Origin: an uncultured Bacilli bacterium
GTDB lineage: Bacteria > Bacillota_I > Bacilli_A > RF39 > UBA660
Assembly (NCBI GenBank): GCA_944363925.1
Contig: CALVVS010000006.1
Location: forward strand, 1-39,120
Length of the DNA: 39,120 nucleotides
Reading direction: 5' to 3'
A model generated the notes under the pieces. It worked only from the letters and a program-made list of their open reading frames with translations. It had not been told where the DNA came from and searched no databases. This document shows positions 33,252-39,120 of the stretch, one piece after another. The stretch's first letter is position 1, and each line of letters starts with the position of its first letter. The position numbers and the translations under genes were made by a program.

Positions 33252-33515
33252 ATGCACAGATTATTTATTGAAAATTATATTAAGCAAGTTACAAAGGATG
33301 ATATTTTTAAGTTTGGGGCTTTAAATGATATTGAGTTATCAGAAGAAGAAGTTAATATATTATATCACTATTTAAACAATTACTGGGAAGAGATATTATA
33401 CGGAAATTCAGAGGATGTTTTTTTGGATATGGAAAAAAAGTTTGATAGGGCTAAATTCTTAAAGATGAAGGAGATATTCTCGGAGTATTTTCAGCGATAT
33501 CAAAAGTTTCTATAG
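33252..33515 (+). CDS. DUF2624-like (YqfT-type) protein
   Basis: An 87-residue helical protein starting MHRLFIENYIKQVT with D-I-F-K-F-G and S-E-E-E-V-N-I-L-Y-H-Y-L-N-N-Y-W, the helical layout of the DUF2624 family (Bacillus YqfT), whose gene sits next to the endonuclease IV gene yqfS. Function unknown. ATG 33252 with SD GGGGGAG. Its last 16 bases overlap the 3' end of the convergent nfo gene. Confidence 0.7.
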   Translation: MHRLFIENYIKQVTKDDIFKFGALNDIELSEEEVNILYHYLNNYWEEILYGNSEDVFLDMEKKFDRAKFLKMKEIFSEYFQRYQKFL

Positions 33516-34423
33516 TGGTTTCTAACGTCTTCCTTGAGATTAGGATTATATTTTTGTTTTTTAATCATGTCTATTTCGAATTTATATGGTGGATAAGTGC
33601 GATCTTTACTATCGTTATCGATACTTACAAATGGGGTTTCTAATATTTTAGGAACTTTTTTTAGTTTTTCATGATAGATTATTTTAATAAGGTTATCAAA
33701 ACCGATTGTGCCGAAACCGACGTTTTCATGGCGGTCTTTATGGGCGCCTTTTTCGTTTTTACTATCGTTTATATGGATGCAGCCAATTTTATCCGTGCCA
33801 ATTATGTCATCAAATTCTTTTAAAAGTTTATCGAAGTTTGCGACATCATAACCGGCATCGTTTAAATGACAAGTGTCTAGACATACGCCAAGTCTTTCGT
33901 TATTTTTAACACCGTCGATAATGGTTTTTAACTCTTCGAAGGTGGTTCCAAGTTCGCTGCCTTTACCAGCCATTGTTTCTAATAAAATAATGGGGCCATC
34001 TTTTTTATCTAAGATGATGTTTAGACCATTTATGATGTTTGTTAAGCCGCGTTCGGTACCGATACCAACATGACTACCGGGATGAAGGACAATTTTTTTG
34101 ATGCCCAATGTTTCAGCTCTTTTTAGTTCCTCTTTTAAGAAGTCAATGGTGAACTGATATTTTTCTCTATTTATGCTGTTGGCAAGATTTATAATGTATG
34201 GGGCATGGATGATGACATTATTAATATCGATGTGGTTTTCTTGCATTAGTTTTTGGCCTTCTTTGGTTTTTTCGGCATTTATTTTAGCTCTAAGGGTATT
34301 TTGAGGCGCACCGGTATAAATCATGAAGGTATTTCCACCATATTTTAAGGCCTCGTTTACGCTACCTAATAATCCATCACGCTGACTAAATGAGACATGA
34401 CTACCAATAATTAATTTTTCCAT
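33500..34423 (-). CDS. nfo: Endonuclease IV
   Basis: A 307-residue TIM-barrel apurinic/apyrimidinic endonuclease of base excision repair. Metal-binding signatures visible are I-G-S-H-V-S-F, V-L-H-P-G-S-H, L-L-E-T-M-A-G-K-G, C-L-D-T-C-H-L-N-D-A-G-Y-D, H-I-N-D-S-K-N-E-K-G-A-H-K-D-R-H and I-L-E-T-P. All three zinc sites appear present. In spore formers Nfo repairs spore DNA during germination. A GTG at 34432 is inside the SD AGGTGAT; ATG 34423 is used. That SD lies in the 3' arm of a perfect hairpin (34431-34460). Confidence 0.96.
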   Translation of the reverse strand: MEKLIIGSHVSFSQRDGLLGSVNEALKYGGNTFMIYTGAPQNTLRAKINAEKTKEGQKLMQENHIDINNVIIHAPYIINLANSINREKYQFTIDFLKEELKRAETLGIKKIVLHPGSHVGIGTERGLTNIINGLNIILDKKDGPIILLETMAGKGSELGTTFEELKTIIDGVKNNERLGVCLDTCHLNDAGYDVANFDKLLKEFDDIIGTDKIGCIHINDSKNEKGAHKDRHENVGFGTIGFDNLIKIIYHEKLKKVPKILETPFVSIDNDSKDRTYPPYKFEIDMIKKQKYNPNLKEDVRNHYRNF

Positions 34424-34430
34424 AAAAATC

Positions 34431-34460
34431 ACCTAGAAATATAATACCACATTTCTAGGT
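34431..34460 (-). promoter_or_regulatory. Hairpin over the nfo ribosome binding site, with a -10 box in its loop
   Basis: ACCTAGAAAT (34431-34440) and ATTTCTAGGT (34451-34460) form a perfect ten-base stem. On the minus-strand RNA the 3' arm contains the AGGT of the nfo SD. The loop holds TGGTATTAT, an extended -10 box (hexamer 34441-34446), so a transcript starting here would lack the 5' arm. Confidence 0.55.
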
Positions 34461-34792
34461 TACTCGCCTACTAAATCGCCTAAAACTTTAAAACTTCCGT
34501 CAATTAATTTTCGAATGGCTTTTTCGGTTAGGTTTGAAATGGTTAATCCTGTTTTGGATATGGTGTTTTGATAGTTTTGATTGTTAGTTTCTATATAGTT
34601 TTCAATATCAACGGTTTTTCCTTCTTTGATATCTTGTTCGAATTTTTCTATTTGTTTATTGGTGAGGGCAACTTTTTTACTATTGCGATATTCGAAGTAT
34701 CCGGTACTTTGAGAGAGGTAAAGAGCGAAGAAGGTGACAAAACTAACGAGTATGGCATATCTAAATAATTTATTTAGTTTTTTATGATTCAT
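34460..34792 (-). CDS. Small membrane-anchored protein overlapping spoIIP
   Basis: A 110-residue protein with one N-terminal membrane helix (about 11-27, Y-A-I-L-V-S-F-V-T-F-F-A-L-Y-L) after a basic start and an extracellular/intermembrane helical tail (K-V-A-L-T-N-K-Q-I-E-K-F, then I-S-N-L-T-E-K-A-I-R-K-L). Family not recognised. It starts 11 bases before the spoIIP stop, so the two are translated together and it may act with SpoIIP in the sporulation envelope (inference). Confidence 0.72.
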   Translation of the reverse strand: MNHKKLNKLFRYAILVSFVTFFALYLSQSTGYFEYRNSKKVALTNKQIEKFEQDIKEGKTVDIENYIETNNQNYQNTISKTGLTISNLTEKAIRKLIDGSFKVLGDLVGE

Positions 34793-35735
34793 TTACATAT
34801 TCTCCTATGATGGGGGCGATTAGCTCAATGGTGTTTAGGACTTCGTCGATGGTGTTTTCTTGGCCACCTATTTCGATTAAGATGATATTAGGGTTTAAGT
34901 CTTGATTATAGATACCATTTGAACCTTTTTCGCCTTTAGTTATGACGCCTCTAGTTAAGTTTTGATATTTTAATTTGATTTTATCGTTGATGATGTTGGT
35001 AATTTTTAGATTGGCTTCGTAGTTTTGATGTTTTTCACCGACGACAAAGGATATTTTAGCGCATGATTTATTATTGATGATGACGGTTGATTTATCTTTG
35101 GTTAAGGCGTCGCGGTGCAGGTCGATGATTAGTTTATAGTTTGGGTATTTATTTAGGGCATCTTTTAGGAAAATGCGGCTTGCTTCATAACTTTTACTAT
35201 ATTTCATGTTATTTAAGTTTAGGTAATCGGTGATGTTATCTTCCATGACGTTGGCTTTAATATTGATTTGAGCTAGTTTATCTTGAAGGATATAGGAGGC
35301 CATCATGACACCTGGAGTGATATTATAGCCTTCTAAGGCTTTACCTTGATAGGCTTCGGTTTGGTGAGTATTATAAATGAAAACGGTGGGGTTTACTTCT
35401 AGTTTTTCTACTTCGTCTAATTTAGGATTACTAACGTATGTCATGTTTTCTTCATTAGGGGTAAAGTGCAGGATATTTTCGAGGATAGAGACTGGTTTAT
35501 TGACATCTAGTATTTTGGAGAAGAGTTTAGTGAAAATGTCACTGGCTTTTTTTTCATATAGCAGGTGGTAGTTGGAGTCGGCTATGAGGGCTTTTAAGAA
35601 ATCTTCATTGGAATTAACTAGTTTGATATTCATTATTATATTGAATGTTAATTCATAGCCTAAGAACATGATGAAGGCATAGGCGATTAATCTAAATTTG
35701 AATTTTCTTTTTTTCTTGATTTTGATTTTTTTCAT
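34782..35735 (-). CDS. spoIIP: Stage II sporulation protein P (SpoIIP)
   Basis: A 317-residue, single-pass membrane protein (helix about 15-38). The catalytic domain shows the SpoIIP marks: F-I-Y-N-T-H124-Q-T-E-A-Y, I-I-D-L-H207-R-D-A and I-L-I-E288-I-G-G-Q-E-N-T, the expected metal and catalytic residues of this amidase/endopeptidase. With SpoIID and SpoIIM it thins septal peptidoglycan and drives engulfment. Shorter than the roughly 400-residue Bacillus protein. SD GAGGG. It follows gpr as in Bacillus. No spoIID or spoIIM is in the window. Confidence 0.9.
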   Translation of the reverse strand: MKKIKIKKKRKFKFRLIAYAFIMFLGYELTFNIIMNIKLVNSNEDFLKALIADSNYHLLYEKKASDIFTKLFSKILDVNKPVSILENILHFTPNEENMTYVSNPKLDEVEKLEVNPTVFIYNTHQTEAYQGKALEGYNITPGVMMASYILQDKLAQINIKANVMEDNITDYLNLNNMKYSKSYEASRIFLKDALNKYPNYKLIIDLHRDALTKDKSTVIINNKSCAKISFVVGEKHQNYEANLKITNIINDKIKLKYQNLTRGVITKGEKGSNGIYNQDLNPNIILIEIGGQENTIDEVLNTIELIAPIIGEYVNES

Positions 35736-35790
35736 GGTTTTTCCCTCACTTTTATTTAAGTATATGAGGTTTTGGTTAAATAAAATGTAG

Positions 35791-35818
35791 AAAAAAACAA
35801 AGCTTGTTTACTTTGTTT
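35791..35818 (-). terminator. Terminator overlapping the 3' end of gpr
   Basis: AAACAAAG (35795-35802) pairs with CTTTGTTT (35811-35818) around an eight-base loop; on the minus strand seven T follow. The upstream arm lies inside the last gpr codons and the loop holds its stop, so transcription into spoIIP is probably only partly allowed or spoIIP has its own promoter. Confidence 0.7.
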
Positions 35819-36824
35819 GATTTATGTTTTTATGAAGGGCGATATTTAAGCCTTTGGATATGACTTCGGAGAGTTTCTCTATGACAAAGTCTTCTTCTTT
35901 TGGGGTAACCATGAGGTTATAACCTATAGGATTTAAGATTTCATAGATTAGGGCTTTGGTTTCTTCTTCGGATAAGGTGCCTACCATACCTAAGATTTTC
36001 TGTTTTTCTTCTTGATTGATTTTAAATTTTTTACTTAGTTTTAGATAATTGACGTTGGCGGTTAATTTGGTGGCGGGGTTATTTATATTGGCAGTTTGAT
36101 AGCCGAAGTGTTCATAGAGATATTTAATGGTATCGCTGACGATTGAGGCGGCATCGACGACGGTTGGGATACCGATAGCGATTGTAGGTATTCCAAGTGT
36201 TTCTTTGGATATTTCTTTTCGTTTATTACCTACTCCACTACCGGGATTGATACCGGAGTCGGTCATTTGAATTGTTTTATTGACGCGCTCGACGGATGAG
36301 GCGGCTAGTGCATCGATGGTGATGACAAAGTTTGGTTTGATGGTGTTTACTATACTTTTGAGAAGGTCGCTTGTTTCAATACCGGTTTCACCCATGACAC
36401 CTGGTGAAATGGCGCATACTCTTCTAAAGCCTTCTTCTAAAGAGTTATAGAGGTAAAGGTAATTTGTGACTAATGTTTTGGAGACGGTTAGCGGTCCTAG
36501 TGAGTCTGGGGTTGATTTTTCATTACCCAGTCCGATGATTAAGCACATATCTGTTTCTTTGATGTTTTCTAGTTTTAGAAGTTTTTTTAGTTCGTCAGCA
36601 AATACAGTCTTTAGTTTTTCATTATTTGTGTGGTCGGTGACGTCTTCGAATTCGATGGTGGTATAATTACCTGGTTTTTTATTTATTTGCTCAGCTTCTT
36701 TTTCGTTTAATGTAATATTTGTGATTTTAATATCATCTATTTGTTTAGTGGGGGCTTTTTCAATTAATTCGACAGCAAGGTCGGTTCTTAGGATATTATT
36801 TTTTAAATCTACTTCGTGGTTCAT
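35808..36824 (-). CDS. gpr: GPR endopeptidase (germination protease)
   Basis: A 338-residue atypical aspartic protease that degrades small acid-soluble spore proteins (SASPs) at germination. The N-terminal propeptide ends with I-L-R-T-D-L-A-V-E (about 11-19), the conserved processing region. The core has C-L-I-I-G-L-G-N-E-K-S-T-P-D-S-L-G-P, P-G-V-M-G-E-T-G-I-E, F-V-I-T-I-D-A-L-A-A-S-S and I-P-T-V-V-D-A-A-S-I-V-S-D-T, all GPR hallmarks. Length is near the Bacillus enzyme (about 370). SD AGAGGTG. It is divergent from rpsT. A sigma-G-type promoter could not be assigned with confidence. Confidence 0.95.
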   Translation of the reverse strand: MNHEVDLKNNILRTDLAVELIEKAPTKQIDDIKITNITLNEKEAEQINKKPGNYTTIEFEDVTDHTNNEKLKTVFADELKKLLKLENIKETDMCLIIGLGNEKSTPDSLGPLTVSKTLVTNYLYLYNSLEEGFRRVCAISPGVMGETGIETSDLLKSIVNTIKPNFVITIDALAASSVERVNKTIQMTDSGINPGSGVGNKRKEISKETLGIPTIAIGIPTVVDAASIVSDTIKYLYEHFGYQTANINNPATKLTANVNYLKLSKKFKINQEEKQKILGMVGTLSEEETKALIYEILNPIGYNLMVTPKEEDFVIEKLSEVISKGLNIALHKNINQTK

Positions 36825-36888
36825 GTTTTCACCTCTTTTTTATTTTTAACAAAAGAAGTAATTTCATACGAAAAATGGTGAAAAATTC

Positions 36889-36917
36889 TTGCTTTTTGAT
36901 GGGAATTTTGCTAAAAT
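36889..36917 (+). promoter_or_regulatory. SigA-type promoter of rpsT
   Basis: TTGCTT (36889-36894) and TAAAAT (36912-36917) on the plus strand, 17 bases apart, followed by the SD GGAGGTG at 36935-36941. Confidence 0.65.
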
Positions 36918-36947
36918 GGATGTACATGTGGCTTGGAGGTGAAATTT

Positions 36948-37211
36948 ATGGCCAACTTAAAGAACGCAAAGAAAAGAGTTTCTGTTAATATTAAGAAGGA
37001 AAAAAGAAACAACGAATATTCTGCTAGTGCGAAGACTGCTATCAAGAATACTCTAAGATCTATTGCTAAAAAGGACAAAGAAGCAGCTACTGCGAATTTA
37101 AAAACTGCCATTAAAAGAATCGACAAGGCAGCTGGAGCTGGAGTAATCGCTAAAAATACTAGTGCTCGTAAAAAATCAAGATTAACTAAGAAAGTAAATG
37201 CGATGGAGTAA
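36948..37211 (+). CDS. rpsT: 30S ribosomal protein S20
   Basis: An 87-residue, very basic, helical ribosomal protein with the S20 start MANLKNAKKRVSVN, then R-N-N-E-Y, the A-A-T-A-N-L-K-T-A-I-K-R-I-D-K-A-A-G-A-G-V-I block and K-N-T-S-A-R-K-K-S-R-L-T-K. It binds 16S rRNA in the small-subunit body. An open frame extends to a TTG at 36933, but this lies just before and inside the SD; ATG 36948 is correct. It is divergent from gpr, as in Bacillus, and 31 bases before the transglutaminase-like gene with no terminator between. Confidence 0.97.
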   Translation: MANLKNAKKRVSVNIKKEKRNNEYSASAKTAIKNTLRSIAKKDKEAATANLKTAIKRIDKAAGAGVIAKNTSARKKSRLTKKVNAME

Positions 37212-37242
37212 TTTACTTTTTTATTTTATTAGGGGTGATTAA

Positions 37243-38178
37243 ATGAGAAAATTTCGCAATGTTTTAGTTGTATTAGTATTTTGCTCTCTTTTTATAATAG
37301 GATTTACATACCGCGAGGATATAGTAAATTATGTTATGAAGACGGCTTTACAAAATAAAGAAGTAACACTGCCTAATGAAAGTTCTAATTACAATAATTA
37401 TGAGTTTGATTTTGTTAAGGAAACTGACGATTTTCATGTGAAGGATAGGCAAGGTATTTTAAATGCAATATACACTATTTTAAATCATGGTATGCCTAAT
37501 TTTACGTTTTACTGTGATAGTCATTATAATACTTGTTTAGATGAGTTAAATGAAATATCACAAGACCAAGTTTTACTTTCGACAGTTAACAATTTTGTGT
37601 CTCCTTACAATAGTTACGAAAAAATTTATTTTAAAATATCTTCGTTTGGAGAAATTAGTATTGAGATAGACAAACTATATTCTGATGAGGAAGTAACGGA
37701 GGTTAACAATAAAATTTCTGAATTTGAAAAAAATAATATCAAGGATGGTATGAGTACACGTGAGAAGATTAAGGCTTTTCATGATTATTTGATTAATAAT
37801 AGTGTCTATGATAAAGAACGAGCTGATTTAATTGAAAAAGGACAAGACAGTGGAGAGGGATATTCACACAAGGCAACTGGTCCCCTACTTCATGGTATAG
37901 CACTATGCAGTGGGTACAGCGATGCGATGAAGATTTATTTAGACAAATTAGGGGTTCCTAATTATAAGATTTCTAACAATAATCACATTTGGAATTTGGT
38001 TTATATTGATGGAAAATGGTTACATTTAGATTTGACTTGGGATGACCCGGTTACTTCTGATGGTTCTAATATTTTACTTGATAGATTTTTCTTAATTACG
38101 AATAGTGAATTACAGAAGTTAGACCCTACTGGTCATAAATTTGATGAAAAATATTATCCTGAAGCAATAAACAGTTAA
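37243..38178 (+). CDS. Transglutaminase-like domain protein, membrane-anchored
   Basis: A 311-residue protein with an N-terminal hydrophobic helix (about 6-22), a linker, and a C-terminal transglutaminase-like domain: M-S-T-R-E-K-I-K-A-F-H-D-Y-L (170-183), catalytic C222 in A-L-C-S-G-Y-S-D-A-M, H248 in N-N-H-I-W-N-L-V and D263 in H-L-D-L-T-W-D-D. The triad is complete. Such bacterial proteins are often peptidases or cell-wall-linked enzymes rather than true cross-linkers; the substrate is unknown. It is probably exported or anchored outside. SD AGGGGTGAT. It probably shares the rpsT transcript and ends at a strong terminator. Confidence 0.87.
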   Translation: MRKFRNVLVVLVFCSLFIIGFTYREDIVNYVMKTALQNKEVTLPNESSNYNNYEFDFVKETDDFHVKDRQGILNAIYTILNHGMPNFTFYCDSHYNTCLDELNEISQDQVLLSTVNNFVSPYNSYEKIYFKISSFGEISIEIDKLYSDEEVTEVNNKISEFEKNNIKDGMSTREKIKAFHDYLINNSVYDKERADLIEKGQDSGEGYSHKATGPLLHGIALCSGYSDAMKIYLDKLGVPNYKISNNNHIWNLVYIDGKWLHLDLTWDDPVTSDGSNILLDRFFLITNSELQKLDPTGHKFDEKYYPEAINS

Positions 38179-38203
38179 GCTTTTTTGAGACTTAACTGTT
38201 TTT
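38171..38203 (+). terminator. Terminator of the rpsT/transglutaminase-like unit
   Basis: ACAGTTAAG (38171-38179) pairs with CTTAACTGT (38191-38199) with an 11-base loop, followed by four T (five in a row counting the last stem base), and overlapping the stop codon. On the minus strand the T-tail is poorer, so it serves the convergent gene less well. Confidence 0.75.
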
Positions 38204-38205
38204 GA

Positions 38206-39099
38206 TTATTCAATAGTATATGGGTCAGACTGTGTTCCACTTCCAGTCAAAGTGACATCAGAGCTTAGATATAAGGCTGGACGGACTTCGTAGCTCGAGA
38301 GGCCACCGTCAAGATGGTGCTGACCAACACCATTGTTATCGATACTGACCACATAGCTAGAACCATAGTAAGTACCAGAAAAAGGCGTCAAAGTCCACCA
38401 AAGAGATGTACTATTTGTATCCATCCAACCTGTATTTACACAACTACTATAATTATCATTTATTAAATTAAATGAACCACAGCTACTTTGATTACTATTA
38501 TTTCTTATAAACTCTGATACAGTTATTAAGGCTATTTTTCCGTTCCATTTTGCTTCATTTTCATCATTTATTTGAGTAGCTAAATTATTATTAAACGTTA
38601 TTGCACCAATACTCCAATTTTTAGACACAATCTGACTTTGAGCTGTACTACTTAACCCATTATAATATGTACTATTTAAATATGTATTCAAACTTGCTGG
38701 ACGAGCCCAATTATTATTAACATTATCCCATGCCTTATCTCCTATACTTTCTATCCTCATTATCTTTATTGTTCCATCACACTCGACTGATATTATCCTC
38801 CAGCCGGCTTTTTCATTATTAAATGTTATATAGTTATTTGGGTTTGCTCCGGTAAAAAAATACCTACACTCATAAGGGTCTTTTTCTAAACCAGCGTCTT
38901 CTATTATTTGGTCACCTGCTTTAGGTGGAAAACACACTCCATATAGTTCATCTATCGCCCCTTGTACATTGGTTGATGCAAGTCCACTTTCTGTATTATC
39001 ATATGTAACATTATTAGAAGGAAAATAGGTTGCTGCTATTACGCTTATTGTACATGCCGATACTATTCCTAATATAAAACCTATCAAATATTTTTTCAA
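38206..39099 (-). CDS. DUF6273-like exported surface protein
   Basis: A 297-residue protein with a signal sequence (MKKYLIGFILGIVSACTISVIAA) and a probable cut after about residue 23. The region N-V-T-Y-D-N-T-E-S-G-L-A-S-T-N-V-Q-G-A-I-D-E-L-Y is a repeating style seen in surface proteins of uncultured gut Firmicutes. The rest has the W-R-I-I-S-V, W-D-N and V-R-P-A-L-Y-L-S-S pattern of DUF6273-like domains, with paired Cys. The start is TTG at 39099 right after AAAGGAG (three-base spacing). The frame stays open to the window edge, so an upstream start cannot be excluded. Confidence 0.72.
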   Translation of the reverse strand: MKKYLIGFILGIVSACTISVIAATYFPSNNVTYDNTESGLASTNVQGAIDELYGVCFPPKAGDQIIEDAGLEKDPYECRYFFTGANPNNYITFNNEKAGWRIISVECDGTIKIMRIESIGDKAWDNVNNNWARPASLNTYLNSTYYNGLSSTAQSQIVSKNWSIGAITFNNNLATQINDENEAKWNGKIALITVSEFIRNNSNQSSCGSFNLINDNYSSCVNTGWMDTNSTSLWWTLTPFSGTYYGSSYVVSIDNNGVGQHHLDGGLSSYEVRPALYLSSDVTLTGSGTQSDPYTIE

Positions 39100-39120
39100 A
39101 AACTCCTTTGTTTTTTCTTT

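Noticed and set aside
36841-36900. Possible sigma-G or sigma-E type promoter of gpr
   Set aside because: GTATG/AAAAATA-like pieces can be picked out, but the boxes and spacing do not fit a spore sigma consensus well enough in such A/T-rich DNA.
1-39120. Search for tRNA, rRNA, CRISPR arrays and insertion sequences
   Set aside because: All gaps are short and none shows a cloverleaf with CCA end, spaced identical repeats or transposase frames; only the T-box RNA was found.

Overview
The window comes from a strongly AT-rich, low-GC Firmicutes (Bacilli-type) chromosome, almost fully coding, with short gaps, TGA used as a normal stop and AGGAGG/AGGTGAT-type Shine-Dalgarno (SD) sites. Local gene orders resemble Bacillus and relatives: yceD-rpmF, lepA near hemW, gpr-spoIIP beside rpsT, nfo next to a DUF2624-like gene, a ytxG/ytxH-like pair, and a T-box in front of valS. 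gpr and spoIIP point to a present or ancestral ability to form endospores. The N-terminal style of the surface protein at the right edge, together with the AT-rich compact genome, suggests an uncultured gut Bacilli lineage (RF39/Erysipelotrichia-like); that placement is inference. No rRNA, tRNA, CRISPR array, IS element or phage gene was seen, and no gene-free stretch exceeds 300 bases. The longest gap (about 260 bases, 13740-13998) is filled by a T-box riboswitch and its promoter.

Layout. 0.15-1.7 kb: an Asn-rich anchored protein, then rpmF and a YceD (DUF177) protein. 1.8-9.3 kb: a UPF0316 membrane protein on the + strand, then a long minus-strand run read as lepA, an unknown protein, hemW, an HD protein, thyA, folA, tmk and a glycerophosphodiesterase; the HD-thyA-folA-tmk part is a thymidylate/folate unit. 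9.4-10.4 kb: two pilin-like genes, each with its own promoter and terminator; one lacks a prepilin cleavage site. 10.5-14.8 kb: valS and an HD protein behind a Val-type T-box, and a zinc-ribbon membrane protein. 14.8-19.6 kb: an MBL-fold hydrolase, a small basic protein, rnhB, yqeG, a YtxH protein, a DUF948-like protein, an unknown acidic protein, a lipoprotein and trmB. 19.66-19.94 kb: a small Met/Pro-rich protein on the + strand.

19.98-29.2 kb is the most unusual region: a type VIIb secretion (ESX/Yuk-like) locus transcribed from essC through yukD, a 100-residue helical protein, a tandem WXG protein, a coiled-coil protein, a WXG-like protein with a long Asn-rich repeat tail, and a 501-residue protein that appears to carry two different cysteine-peptidase domains. 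The two adjacent small helical substrates share a C-terminal motif, Y-x3-E-E-x-V-S-S-E-[V/F]. EsaA, EssA and EssB are not in the window.

29.4-39.1 kb: a coiled-coil protein, efp, rpmG (too short for a usual ORF cutoff) and a class B penicillin-binding protein; a DUF2624-like gene convergent with nfo; spoIIP with an overlapping small membrane protein; gpr; then on the + strand rpsT and a transglutaminase-like protein; and finally a DUF6273-like surface protein whose start lies at the right edge. Where a predicted ORF began inside its own SD (AGGTGAT read as an in-frame GTG), the start has been moved to the codon correctly spaced from that SD.
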